A stretch of DNA of 64,000 bases from Streptomyces viridiviolaceus (GCF_014650995.1 NZ_BMWA01000007.1:293734-357733); one strand, 5' to 3'. Shown: positions 35,371 to 49,099, counted from the first letter of the stretch. Notes: generated by a model not told the origin, from the sequence alone. Program-made: numbers and translations.

Positions 35371-36336
35371 ATGAGCAATCTTGATCGCGAGGCGGTTCCC
35401 GCCGTGTGCGGCGGCCGCGGCTTCGTGGTGACGGAGCCCGTGCGCGAGCTCCTCAGTCCTCGCCAGGTCAAGCTCGGCGAGTCCACCGAGGTGCGCCGGC
35501 TCCTGCCCAATCTGGGCCGGCGCATGGTGGGCGCCTGGTGCTTCGTCGATCACTACGGTCCCGACGACGTCGCCGACGAGCCAGGCATGCAGGTGCCCCC
35601 GCACCCGCACATGGGGCTGCAGACGGTGAGCTGGCTGCACGAGGGCGAGGTGCTCCACCGCGACTCGACCGGCAGCCTGCAGACCATCCGGCCACGTCAG
35701 CTGGGCCTGATGACCTCGGGCCGCGCGATCAGCCACTCCGAGGAGAGCCCGAGGCCGCACGCCCGCTTCCTGCACGGCGCCCAGCTGTGGGTCGCCCTCC
35801 CGGACACCCACCGCCACACCGACCCGCACTTCGAGTTCCACGCCGAACTGCCGGTCGTCACGGCCCCGGGCCTGACCGCCACGCTGCTCCTCGGCACCCT
35901 CGACGGCACGACCTCGCCCGGCACGACGTACACCCCCATCGTCGGCGCCGACCTGACTCTCGCCCGGGGCGCGGACGTACGCGTGCCGCTGGAGCCGGAC
36001 TTCGAGTACGCCGTCCTGTCCATGTCCGGCGAGGCCCACGTGGACGGGGTACCGCTGCTGCCGGGCTCGATGCTCTACCTCGGCTGCGGCCGCGACGAAC
36101 TCCCCCTGCGCGCCGAGTCCGACGCGGGCCTGATGCTCCTGGGCGGCGAGCCGTTCGAGGAGGAACTGATCATGTTCTGGAACTGGATCGGACGGTCGCA
36201 GGAGGAGATCGCACAGGCCCGCCGGGACTGGATGGAAGGGTCGAGGTTCGGGGAGGTCAAGGGGTACGACGGTGCTCCGCTGCCTGCCCCCGAGCTACCG
36301 GCAGTCCCGCTGAAGCCTCGTGGCAGAGTCCGTTGA
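35371..36336 (+). CDS. Pirin-family protein
   Basis: 321-residue bicupin. N-terminal metal site: HPHMGLQTVSWLHEGEVLHR and SGRAISHSEESP supply His/Glu ligands typical of pirins. The C-terminal cupin is degenerate. Pirins act as quercetinases or as redox-sensing cofactors; function here unknown. The ATG at 35371 is the only start near the domain. Confidence 0.9.
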   Translation: MSNLDREAVPAVCGGRGFVVTEPVRELLSPRQVKLGESTEVRRLLPNLGRRMVGAWCFVDHYGPDDVADEPGMQVPPHPHMGLQTVSWLHEGEVLHRDSTGSLQTIRPRQLGLMTSGRAISHSEESPRPHARFLHGAQLWVALPDTHRHTDPHFEFHAELPVVTAPGLTATLLLGTLDGTTSPGTTYTPIVGADLTLARGADVRVPLEPDFEYAVLSMSGEAHVDGVPLLPGSMLYLGCGRDELPLRAESDAGLMLLGGEPFEEELIMFWNWIGRSQEEIAQARRDWMEGSRFGEVKGYDGAPLPAPELPAVPLKPRGRVR

Positions 36337-37194
36337 CCTGCAGAAATGCCTGAGCTCGGCAGCTGGTGAGCGGTATGTGCTCCGGTGTCGCCCTGGGGCG
36401 CCTCGGTGGATCGTAGGGCTGAATCCGCGTGGAGGGCGATTCCGGAGTGTGGCCATCCGTGGGCAGCTGTGGCAGGACACTTGCTGACCTCATGCTGACT
36501 TTGCTGACGCCTGGTCGGGTGCGGTCGATGTGCTCTGTCCGTCATTCTGGCGGGTGGTGTGGTCTGCAGTTCAGGGCCTCGGGTGGGCGAATGCCGCCCC
36601 GGGCACCTCCGGGCTTCGCCAGGGCGGAGCGTCAGGCTTTCGCCGCATGGCGTGGTAGAGAGGTGACAAGGCCGAATGACGCGGCGGGCGGCCCTGAAGC
36701 CGCCGAACCGGGCGTGGAAGGCCGCACCGTGCCGCCCACCGCACGGCGCCCCCTCTGCGCCGTATCGGCCAACGCGGCCCGCGTCTGTCCGGCGGCCGAC
36801 GCGGCGGTTCCCACAGGCGCGGTGAACGCCGGCGGAACCGTCCGGAGAACCACGCCCAGCCAGGAAAGAGGAAGCCCGCTCCACTGCGGCACCGGCAACT
36901 CCTGCTCTCATTCGTCCTGCGACGGCACTGCACTCGCCGGAACACGGTCCACGCGTAGACGTCCAAGACCGTCATGGCGCCGCAGGCATGAGGAAGAAGC
37001 GCATCGCAAGATCAGGCGATAGCCGCAAAATGGACCCGTCTGTCTGGACGCGTCGGCACCCCGCCAGGAGATCGCGCGGGCCTGTCCGGTGTGGGCCAGG
37101 CGGAACAATGCGATCAAAAGCGGTTCATACTGGTATGGGGCGTGTGTCCTTCGGGTGCCGGCCCTGGACCCTGTCCGCCGATGGTGGAGGCCAC
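36337..37194. other. 858-bp region without a convincing gene
   Basis: Codon bias is weak. TGCTGAC occurs three times within 28 bp (36482, 36493, 36502). One minus-strand frame (36632-36898, 88 codons) contains LSWLGVVLRTVPPAFTAPVG followed by an Ala-rich helix-like stretch with coding-like third positions. It may be a remnant of a membrane-protein N-terminus. No tRNA or inverted repeat found. Confidence 0.5.
36632..36898 (-). pseudogene. Possible gene remnant, hydrophobic N-terminus
   Basis: Frame of 88 codons starting MPVPQWSGLPLSWLGVVLRT with a hydrophobic then Ala/Arg-rich segment and a less coding-like 3' half. It resembles, by general character only, the N-terminal leader of very large CtpI-type ATPases. 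It might be a short functional protein; no ribosome site is convincing. Confidence 0.25.
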
Positions 37195-41841
<4,647 letters not shown>

Positions 41842-41956
41842 CCCATTCCGGTAAGGGAGAGTTCACCTGCAGGCCATGTCATTGCCGCCTCCCCGAAGTC
41901 GTGGGAGCGGACAAAGGAGGGGTCCACAGCACAATCCTCACGAAAGACGGCCGGTC

Positions 41957-42088
41957 ATGCCGCACGTATTCACCACGATTCTGACCCAGGTGGCGGTCGC
42001 CCTGCTCGAGGCCGCCCTGCTCCGCCTGTCCGTCCAGATCTGGAAGGCGTTCACCGCCGGCGGGCAGCCGACGACGGCTTACGCCTGA
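41957..42088 (+). CDS. 43-residue small membrane-associated protein
   Basis: MPHVFTTILTQVAVALLEAA followed by a basic, amphipathic helix and short tail. It lies 115 bp after the ATPase gene, same strand, and could be a regulatory subunit or a spacer peptide. A strong AAGGAGG sits ~37 nt upstream, too far to be its own site, so the start is unsure. Confidence 0.45.
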   Translation: MPHVFTTILTQVAVALLEAALLRLSVQIWKAFTAGGQPTTAYA

Positions 42089-42191
42089 TCGGCGCGCGTC
42101 CGGCCCTTCTCATCGGTCTCTGTCGTTTATCGACCTCCAAGCATGGAACGTGACCGTAGGGAGACCAAGCTCCCTACGGCGGGAGGACGAG

Positions 42192-42710
42192 ATGACTTCC
42201 CCAGAGATGCGGCCGGGATATCAGCAAGAATCAGCAGCCACTCCGGGTGAGACACCCCGGACGGAGGCGACCGGGCCCTCGATGGCACAGATGCCTCCCA
42301 CGGCAGAACCGATGCCGCAGGCCCCCGAGGCGGCTACCGAGCGCCGCCAGGAGGAGGCGCAGGACCAGGCGAGCCCGATGGGAAAGGTGGTGCACTTGCA
42401 CACTGCCCATCCCCGAGTCGCGATTCCCTACGTGACCCCGGGCGACATGTTCAAGGGAGCCCGCGGGGCCACCTCGCGGACCCCTTCGCTCCGCAAGCTG
42501 ACCGGCTACGGGATCCTTGGCGGCATGGCGGTCGCCGGAGCGCTGGAGTGGCCGATCGCCGTGGCTGTCGGCGTCGCCACCGAAGTGATCACCCGCGAGC
42601 AGGCGGCACGGAAGCGAGCCGAGCAGGCGAAGGAGCAGGGCCGGCAGCCCGGCACCGAGCCGCCGGTCCGGACGCAGGCCGCCCAGCCCGGGCAAACGGC
42701 GATGGCGTGA
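42192..42710 (+). CDS. 172-residue protein with one hydrophobic segment
   Basis: A Pro/Gln/Glu-rich disordered first half, then KLTGYGILGGMAVAGALEWP as the start of a ~35-residue hydrophobic region, then a charged Gln/Glu/Lys tail. GGGAGG 6 nt before the ATG supports the start. Unknown family. Order ATPase, small protein, this protein on one strand suggests an operon. Confidence 0.6.
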   Translation: MTSPEMRPGYQQESAATPGETPRTEATGPSMAQMPPTAEPMPQAPEAATERRQEEAQDQASPMGKVVHLHTAHPRVAIPYVTPGDMFKGARGATSRTPSLRKLTGYGILGGMAVAGALEWPIAVAVGVATEVITREQAARKRAEQAKEQGRQPGTEPPVRTQAAQPGQTAMA

Positions 42711-43055
42711 CCGGTGCATTCACACTGTGGACGCCGGTGGGTCCCGAGACTGTCCGGCACCGGGATCCTCCGGCGTCACAGCCGGACGGCGGACCGTGGC
42801 CCGTCGTTCGGACAGGGTGCTCAACGGCCGGACTCTTCCTGCGTCGTACTGTGCGCCCCACGGCGGTGACCCTGGCGGCCTTCGGCCGTCGTGCAGGTCC
42901 TCGTGCCCTTCGCGCTGCGGCCGTACTACGCGTCCCCGGCCACCGTGCACGTGCTCCGGTCACCGCCCGGACGATCCGTGACCTGTCGATGATCGGCCAC
43001 TACGGGAAGATCGAAGGGCTGACCGCGCCCGGTGACCGGTCTCGCACTGGCCCGC
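42711..43055. other. 345-bp gap, no gene seen
   Basis: No frame combines a start, ribosome site and consistent codon bias. I see no hairpin or repeat of note. Confidence 0.4.
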
Positions 43056-43805
43056 TCAGGGATCGAGGTCACTCTGCTGGGGCGGGTAGGCGCCGCTCCC
43101 CGCAGCGGGGCCTCGCTCGGTGGGGTGGACGAGCGCCTCCACCTGAGCCTGTGCCCGGGGTGTGCCGTCCCAGCGCCATGTGGTCAGACGAGGGTGTCCG
43201 GGTAGTTCGGTGCGTCCGGTGGCCCACAAGAGGGTGGACCAGGGGTCCGTGGACGACGGTGCGTCCGGAAACAGCCGGGCGAGCACCCGCGAGCACAGAT
43301 CGGCAGGCGGATTCCATGCGAGGTCGAGCCCTTGTGCGAGGTCGTGCGTGTGCACCAGCGTCTCCACGATCCCCATCGCGGCGAAACCCTCGGGGTCCGA
43401 GACGCCGAAGACGTGGTGAGCGCGGGACTGCGGAGGCGTCGTGCGCACCATGGCGACCAGCAGCGCGCCGCTCGCTTCCAGGACCTGCAGCAGGCCGACG
43501 GGTCCCGCCTCGCGGTTCGCGTGAATGGCATTCGCCGGGCCGCCGAGCCGCCGGCTCTCCCATACGAAGGGCACCTCACCATCCAAGGGCGGGATTTTCG
43601 GGCCCAGTTGCGCGGCGTAGGCGAAGAGGTCGTCGCTGAGGTGCTCGACGGTTTCCCAGCAGTCCCATTCCAGCGAACCGGCCTTGCCTTCCCAAGCAGC
43701 TGGGGGCGCCTCGCGAAGGACTGCCACAGCAAGCTGCACGGCGAGGTCGACGTCATCTGCGGTGACGGGGGGCTGGGAGAGGCCGACATCGGCTGATCGG
43801 GACAT
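43056..43805 (-). CDS. Maleylpyruvate isomerase/DinB N-terminal-domain protein
   Basis: 249 residues of the DinB-like mycothiol-transferase superfamily: SLEWDCWETVEHLSDDLFAY and a metal-type His motif IVETLVHTHDLAQGLDL. No gentisate genes lie nearby, unlike the isomerase at 14933, so its substrate is unknown; members include mycothiol S-transferases for detoxification. ATG at 43805. Confidence 0.78.
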   Translation of the reverse strand: MSRSADVGLSQPPVTADDVDLAVQLAVAVLREAPPAAWEGKAGSLEWDCWETVEHLSDDLFAYAAQLGPKIPPLDGEVPFVWESRRLGGPANAIHANREAGPVGLLQVLEASGALLVAMVRTTPPQSRAHHVFGVSDPEGFAAMGIVETLVHTHDLAQGLDLAWNPPADLCSRVLARLFPDAPSSTDPWSTLLWATGRTELPGHPRLTTWRWDGTPRAQAQVEALVHPTERGPAAGSGAYPPQQSDLDP

Positions 43806-43876
43806 GGCAGGACCGTACCGTGACCGGAAGGAGCCACCCACATGACGACGGACACGGACGTTCGCCCGCGCAGCCC

Positions 43877-44059
43877 ATGGGCGTTGGTGTCGCTGTCAGG
43901 GGCGCGGTCGCCGCCCTTGTCGGTGTCGTGGCCCGGGGCATTCGGCCGTGGGGGCGAGCCATGTCATCAGCCTTCGCCATCTACTACTGGCGCAGACGCC
44001 ACCAGGCAACGGCCCGACGCAGCCGCCACCGACGTCGGACCGCCGACGGATCCACTTGA
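43877..44059 (+). CDS. Possible 60-residue membrane protein
   Basis: MGVGVAVRGAVAALVGVVAR followed by a second weak hydrophobic stretch and an Arg/His-rich tail. A strong AAGGAG site with ATG at 43842 lies in another frame just upstream, so either the gene has a frameshift or that start belongs to a different short peptide. Confidence 0.3.
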   Translation: MGVGVAVRGAVAALVGVVARGIRPWGRAMSSAFAIYYWRRRHQATARRSRHRRRTADGST

Positions 44060-44063
44060 TGGA

Positions 44064-44921
44064 TCACGAAAGGGCACTGGACCTCTGAGTCGGGTCCAGT
44101 TCGGTGAGAAGCAGGTGGTGGTCCGAGTACGGGGTGGGCTGCACGCGGTGCTTGAGGGGGGCCATGCCTCTCAGGAATATGTAGTCGAACTTGCTCTGCC
44201 AGTCGGTCGTCGGCCGGCAGGTGCCGGCCGCGGTGCGACACCGGGGATCCGTATCCGCGGCCACTGCCCACATCGGGGCGAGTTCGGGAGCGTCTGGCAG
44301 CGCGTTGAAGTCGCCGAGAACGATGGCGCGGGCGTGCCGGCCGACCTCTGGGGCGAGTACACCGATCTGGTGTGCGCGGACTGCTTCTTGGCGTCGGTGG
44401 GCGAGGTGTGTGTTGAAAACCCGTACGGATTGGCCACCCACCACGGTGGTGACTGCCATGTACCCACGGTCTTCGGATCCGCCGTCGGGGTACTCCACGT
44501 GTGTGCGGTCTTTCATCGGTGCGGCCGAAAGGATCGCCTGGCCGAAGGCTCCCGGCTTCCACGGCGCTCCCCCGCACCGGCTCCGATTCCGGAGAACCAT
44601 CCCGTACTCGACGTGGTAAGTGAGCCCGTGCAGATCCTTCAGATAGGCCCGGATCCTTTCGACGTCACGCACGCATGCTTCTTGCATGCCGATGACTTGG
44701 GGAGCATGCGTGGCGATCTCGGATGCCCGGTCGACGTTGCTCACCTCGCAAGGGTTGCAGAGGTTCCATGTCATGACCCGGTTCGGAACGACCTCCCTGA
44801 CGGCACCGGCTGGCAGCGACCTGCCCGAGGGGGCACAGCGCGGTGCACTCGAGCCGACGAGCACCGTGCAGACCACGACCATGGCGCCCGCGAGCAACCG
44901 CGTTTTCCTTCTGAGCACCAT
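44064..44921 (-). CDS. Secreted endonuclease/exonuclease/phosphatase-family protein
   Basis: 285 residues. The N-terminus MVLRRKTRLLAGAMVVVCTV is a signal peptide. The EEP core follows: VMTWNLCNPCE, IGMQEACVRD (Glu), VFNTHLAH, LGDFNALPDAPE and the final SDHHLLLTELD. Metal-dependent phosphodiesterase on nucleic acid, lipid or phosphate esters outside the cell. GAGGAGG precedes the ATG. Confidence 0.87.
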   Translation of the reverse strand: MVLRRKTRLLAGAMVVVCTVLVGSSAPRCAPSGRSLPAGAVREVVPNRVMTWNLCNPCEVSNVDRASEIATHAPQVIGMQEACVRDVERIRAYLKDLHGLTYHVEYGMVLRNRSRCGGAPWKPGAFGQAILSAAPMKDRTHVEYPDGGSEDRGYMAVTTVVGGQSVRVFNTHLAHRRQEAVRAHQIGVLAPEVGRHARAIVLGDFNALPDAPELAPMWAVAADTDPRCRTAAGTCRPTTDWQSKFDYIFLRGMAPLKHRVQPTPYSDHHLLLTELDPTQRSSALS

Positions 44922-45454
44922 CGCCTCCTCGACGTGTCCGAGCACCAGGTTACGGGTCGGAGCCGACAACAGCGCAGGTCCTTGGAGCTGTTCGGTCCGA
45001 GGCCCCCCGGCGGAGCGGACGAACCACTCCCGCTGCGGCCCCGCCCACTCAACCGTGATCTGCTCGGAGCGGGAGTCGATCTCGGCGACTTCCGCGGAGG
45101 ACAGCGTGAGGTCGGCAGAGGCGAGGTGTCCTCCAAGCGGGGCAGGGGATGGGGAGCATCCAGGGCGCGGTCGGTTCGGTGCGCAGCCGCTCGAGAGAGC
45201 CGTCGGCTGTGGCGCGGATGCGTCGGGGGCGGCTGACCGCGAGGACGGCGAAGGGGGCGATGACGAAGAAGGTCCAGCGTCTGTCGGGCTCGTCGCCAAT
45301 GCCGGTCCGTCACCTTCGCCGGCGATACCGTCCCCGGTGCCTGGCGCCGCCAGGTCCTGTCGTCGGACTCGCGCCCCGCCGCGCGACGCCAGGCACGCAC
45401 CCGACGCCGCACGGGCCGCCCTCCGGGCGGACGACGGGAGCGTGGGGACAGGGC
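44922..45454. pseudogene. 533-bp stretch with fragments of a decayed gene (minus strand)
   Basis: Around 45180-45300 one minus-strand frame reads DEPDRRWTFFVIAPFAVLAV then RIRATADGSLERLRTEPTAPW, like a membrane-domain protein. About 45040-45130 a different frame reads LTLSSAEVAEIDSRSEQITV then EWAGPQREWFVRSAGG, which looks like its continuation. No start codon precedes the first part. Reads as a frameshifted remnant. Confidence 0.35.
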
Positions 45455-46843
45455 CTAGCCGGCCGCCGGACGGGTTTCGGGAGCCGGGCCGCGGCCGGCG
45501 GAGTCGGTGTGGGTGAGGCGCACCAGGTCGGTGCGGGAGCGGATCGACAGGGCCTGGAAGATCTTGCGCAGGTGGTAGTTGACCGTGTGCGGTGACAGGT
45601 AGAGGCGCTCGGCGATCTCCTTGTTCGTCAGTCCCTGCACCGTGAGGCCGGCGATGACGACCTGCTTCTCCGTCAGCCGGTCCCAGCCCGGGATGCCGTG
45701 CGCGACCGGTGCCGCGTGGCCCTCCGCGGAGGCGTTCCGGGCGGCGGCCGCGGGGTGGTCGTTCAGGACGGTCACGACCTTGGGGAGGCGACGGGGAGCG
45801 GGGGCGGCGGTGTTCCCGTTGAGCGGGGGCAGAGCCATCAGGTTCCTCGCCGGCCGGGCGGAGAAGTCGTACGCCACGTGCGGGGTGCGCCTGCCGGAGT
45901 GCTCGGCCGCCGTGCCCCTGGGCGCCGCACGGTAGTGGTGCGCCTGCTCCCGCACGGCCGCCTGCGCGGTGGCGGGGACGGCGCTCAGGATCACGTTGCG
46001 GAACAGTCCGTTCGCGAACCGCACGTCGTCGCCGTCCTGGCTCAGCAGGCCGGAGACGACGGCCTCCTGGAGGTCGGGCAGCAGACGCGACGGCTTCGTC
46101 CCGAGCACCTCGGCGAGTTCCCCGAAGGCCAGGTGGGTGCCGAGGACGGAGGCGACGAGGAGCATGTGATCGCAGGACGGCGAGCAGTCCTGCAGATACC
46201 GTCGCACCAGCCCGCGGAACTTCTCGGGGAGACCGCTGCTCGTCAGGCGTGCGTACGTGCCGACCTCCACCCGGCCCTCCTCCAGCAGCCCTTCGAGCAG
46301 CACCCGCAGGGCCTGTGGGTGGCCGGACACGCACGACACCATCCGGGCGAGCGCCCCTTCCGGCTCGGCGCCGAGCAGGTCGTGGGCCATCTCCCGGGCC
46401 GCCCGGTCGTCCAGTGGACGCAGCCGGAACAGCCGGTGGGGGTCCGGCAGGGAGCCCAGGGCCACGTCCAGCGGGCTGTTGGGCCTGCCCCAGCGTCGGG
46501 CGGTGCACCACACGACGGGTACGTCCGCGGCGTTCAGCCGCACCTGCGCCAGAGCCCGCACGTCCGCCGCGTCCGAGCAGTGGATGTCGTCCAGCAGCAC
46601 GACGAGGGGGCGGTCGAAGACCTCCGGCGCCTCGTGCAGGCTGCGGATCACCGTCGCACCGGACGCCTCCGCCACGGCGCCCGCCTCGGCGAGCAGGCGG
46701 GACCGGCCCAGGCCGGGTGTCCCTTCGAAGGAGATCCGCAGGCCCCCCGTCCGGTGCGCGGACCGGATCGCATGACGAAGCGCGGAGACCTCCGGCGCTC
46801 GACCGTGCAGAGGGCGTGTTCCGGCCTCCAGCACTGTGTTCAC
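45455..46843 (-). CDS. LuxR-family regulator with degenerate ATPase domain
   Basis: 462 residues, half the size of typical LAL regulators. The N-terminal P-loop reads FEGTPGLGRSRLLAEA, with Arg where Walker A has Lys; a Walker B-like VVLLDDIH follows. The C-terminal LuxR helix-turn-helix is complete (LTNKEIAERLYLSPHTVNYH, ~410-430). GTG at 46843 with AAGGTGA upstream. Probable pathway activator at the left edge of the hormone-linked cluster; ATP binding is doubtful. Confidence 0.87.
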   Translation of the reverse strand: MNTVLEAGTRPLHGRAPEVSALRHAIRSAHRTGGLRISFEGTPGLGRSRLLAEAGAVAEASGATVIRSLHEAPEVFDRPLVVLLDDIHCSDAADVRALAQVRLNAADVPVVWCTARRWGRPNSPLDVALGSLPDPHRLFRLRPLDDRAAREMAHDLLGAEPEGALARMVSCVSGHPQALRVLLEGLLEEGRVEVGTYARLTSSGLPEKFRGLVRRYLQDCSPSCDHMLLVASVLGTHLAFGELAEVLGTKPSRLLPDLQEAVVSGLLSQDGDDVRFANGLFRNVILSAVPATAQAAVREQAHHYRAAPRGTAAEHSGRRTPHVAYDFSARPARNLMALPPLNGNTAAPAPRRLPKVVTVLNDHPAAAARNASAEGHAAPVAHGIPGWDRLTEKQVVIAGLTVQGLTNKEIAERLYLSPHTVNYHLRKIFQALSIRSRTDLVRLTHTDSAGRGPAPETRPAAG

Positions 46844-47053
46844 GTGTCAGTCACCTTCTGTCGACAAGGAATGGAGAGAGGAGAACTGGGCCGTAGAGCC
46901 AGTGCTCTGGTCGGTCGAGGGTGCGCCAGGGCGGTCACCGCACAAGGAGGTGGTGGCGGTGCGAAAGGCCGTACGTCGGCGTCGTTGCCGAGTAAACGTT
47001 CACGCGGGGCGGACCGCGGCGCAAGGCCGGACGGTCAGCTCGTGCCTACTTGG

Positions 47054-47662
47054 TCAAGTCGAGGGTTCACGTGCCTGGTTGGGACACATGGCGCCGTACA
47101 GAAGCATGTCCCAGGCGCGTGCCGCGCGGCACACGGCCGTGGCGCCCCCCTTCGCGCCCGGCAGGGCACACCGCACGTACTCCTCGATGCCCGTGATGAG
47201 GAACTGCACCGATTCGGCGAACGCCTGCGGGGTGACCTCGCCGCGCAGCCGTCCCTCCTCGTGTGCCCTGCTCAGCAGCTCGGTCATGCACGTCAACCAC
47301 GCGCCCGTCCAGGGACGCTCGACCGAACGCTCCCGGGTCAGCCGGGCAGCCGCCCGCACCACGGTGGACTCCTCCAGGAGCCGGGCGATCGCCAGGACGA
47401 GCGCTCGCGCCCGGGCCAGGGGGGAGACGGGCAGCTCTGCGACGTGGGCCATGACCTGCCGGGTCATCTCGATGCCCGCCGCCTGGACGGCGTCCGCGAG
47501 GTCCTGCTTGGCGGGGAAGTGGAAGGTCAGCGCGCCCATGGAGATGCCGGCGGTCTTCGTCACGCAGGTCAGCGGTGTGCCGGCGTACCCCTGGCGGTCG
47601 AACTCGTCGGCGGCGGCCTGCAGGATCAGGCGACGCGTCCGCACGGCTCGTACCTGCTTCAC
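47054..47662 (-). CDS. ArpA/ScbR-like TetR-family receptor or pseudo-receptor
   Basis: 202 residues. TetR helix-turn-helix: QGYAGTPLTCVTKTAGISMG, then ALTFHFPAKQDLADAV, as in gamma-butyrolactone receptors. The ligand domain has the ARLTRERSVERPWTGAWLTC region expected in this group. GTG 47662 chosen with AAGG upstream. Divergent from the DDE-like gene across 255 bp containing two ATGTTTG-type sites. Receptor versus pseudo-receptor cannot be decided. Confidence 0.82.
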   Translation of the reverse strand: MKQVRAVRTRRLILQAAADEFDRQGYAGTPLTCVTKTAGISMGALTFHFPAKQDLADAVQAAGIEMTRQVMAHVAELPVSPLARARALVLAIARLLEESTVVRAAARLTRERSVERPWTGAWLTCMTELLSRAHEEGRLRGEVTPQAFAESVQFLITGIEEYVRCALPGAKGGATAVCRAARAWDMLLYGAMCPNQAREPST

Positions 47663-47765
47663 TCCGACCTTCTCCCCAATGGATGCCCTGATGCACGGCT
47701 CGGCGCGGCCCTTCGTGGCGCGGCAGGCGCGGGTGACGGGACCGTGACGGAAGTCCGAATGCTGA

Positions 47766-47873
47766 GACAAACATTTCATCTTTTCCTTGCTCGAAGCAAG
47801 TCCGAAGGGTCGGACCACCAGGTGGTCGACCGAAACGGGGCCCAAAAGAAAGAGAATGTTTGCTATGTTTCTC
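47766..47873. promoter_or_regulatory. Two ARE-like AT-rich sites
   Basis: CAAACATTTC at 47768-47777 (reverse complement GAAATGTTTG) and GAATGTTTG at 47854-47862 with a following CTATGTTTC. Both share ATGTTTG with the site at 51493. AT-rich islands like these, in a 73% GC genome, are typical receptor operators (ARE) in gamma-butyrolactone systems. Confidence 0.5.
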
Positions 47874-47917
47874 GCGGTCGAGGATCTCATCACCGCTTCG
47901 AGGGGGACGCGCACACC

Positions 47918-49099
47918 ATGCTCACTCCCTGCATCGCAGGCCCGCTGCCGGATCGCGGCGGGCGGCCGTTGGCCGAGTTCACGCAGGACGTATTCGGCAG
48001 TCTGCCCCGCGCCGACCAACGGCGCTGGGCAGGCGTGTACTTGTCCGGATTGCTGAACACGCCGGGCCGCAAGACGATGAAGCGGATCGCGCTGCAGGTG
48101 TCCGGGGTGGAGGCCGCCGGGCAGGCGCTGCAGCAGTTCATCACGTCCAGTCCGTGGGACTGGCGCGAGCCCCGGGCCGCACTGGCACGGGCGGCGGCCC
48201 GGTGTCTGCCGGACCACGCCTGGGTCACCGGGACCTTCGTGTCCGAGAAAAGAGGAGGCCGGTCGGTCGGCGTCCACCGCCGCTTCGTACCCGAGCTGGG
48301 CGCGACGGTCAACTGCCAGGTGGGCGTGGGCCTGTTCCTCGCCTCCGACGAGGAGGCGATTCCCGTGGACTGGAGTCTCGTACTGGACGGGGGGTGGTGC
48401 GACGACGCGGCGCTGCGGCGGCGGGCGCGGATTCCCGACACGGTGGGCGCCGCATCGGCGTGGGAGCGGGCCGTGGGCATGGCGGACGCCGCCGACGCGC
48501 TGTCGGGCGCGGGGCGGGCGCCGCTCGTCGCCGACCTGACATCCACGGGGGACCTCGCCGACGTCACCGCCGCCACGGCGTACGGCAACCGGGAGATCCT
48601 CGCCCGGGTCCGTCCGGACCAGCCCGTGGCGCCCGCCCGCAGGGTGGGCTCGCCCGTCCCCGGCGCGGTCTCGACGGCCGAGCAGTTGCTCGGCCGGGGC
48701 GGCACCGGACGGCCCCGGGGCCTGCCGGGGCGGTACGCCGGCGGGGGCGGTCCGTTGCGGCTGCGCTCCGCGCCGGTGCACCTGCCCGGAGCCCGCCAGG
48801 CCGTCCCCGGCGCCGCCCCGCCCCTGTACCGGCTGTTCTCCCTCGGTCACCCGGGCGGAGCGGACGAGCCCCAGTACTGGCTCAGCACCCTGCGCCGGCG
48901 GGACACGGGATATGTGCTGTCCCTCATGCGCCGGGTGCGGGTGGTGCGGTCCACCGTCCGCGTCCTCGGTGAGGGCTTCGGACTGACGGACTTCGAGGGG
49001 CGGTCCTTCCCGGGCTGGCACCACCACATGACGATGGTGTCCGCCGCGTACACCTACAGCAGGCTGTCCCGTCCCGTGACGGACCGTCTGAGCGCATGA
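47918..49099 (+). CDS. IS701-type DDE transposase-like protein, probably inactive
   Basis: 393 residues related to IS701-family transposases: LSGLLNTPGRKTMKRIA, GRSVGVHRRFVPELG, then NCQVGVGLFLAS. Where active members read VVDETGFLKKG this protein reads WVTGTFVSEKRGG, so the first catalytic Asp-Glu is lost. A VAD remains at the second position (PLVADLTST). No flanking inverted repeats are seen, and it shares a promoter region with the ArpA-like repressor. Suggests a domesticated protein. GAGGGGG precedes the ATG. Confidence 0.75.
   Translation: MLTPCIAGPLPDRGGRPLAEFTQDVFGSLPRADQRRWAGVYLSGLLNTPGRKTMKRIALQVSGVEAAGQALQQFITSSPWDWREPRAALARAAARCLPDHAWVTGTFVSEKRGGRSVGVHRRFVPELGATVNCQVGVGLFLASDEEAIPVDWSLVLDGGWCDDAALRRRARIPDTVGAASAWERAVGMADAADALSGAGRAPLVADLTSTGDLADVTAATAYGNREILARVRPDQPVAPARRVGSPVPGAVSTAEQLLGRGGTGRPRGLPGRYAGGGGPLRLRSAPVHLPGARQAVPGAAPPLYRLFSLGHPGGADEPQYWLSTLRRRDTGYVLSLMRRVRVVRSTVRVLGEGFGLTDFEGRSFPGWHHHMTMVSAAYTYSRLSRPVTDRLSA

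Noticed and set aside
36988..37194. Upstream extension of the ATPase ORF to 36988
   Set aside because: Low-bias sequence without ribosome site; GTG 37195 has GGAGG just before it and gives the usual CtpI-like size.
36337..37194. tRNA or attachment site in the gene-poor region
   Set aside because: No cloverleaf-like sequence or T-loop motif found by reading both strands.
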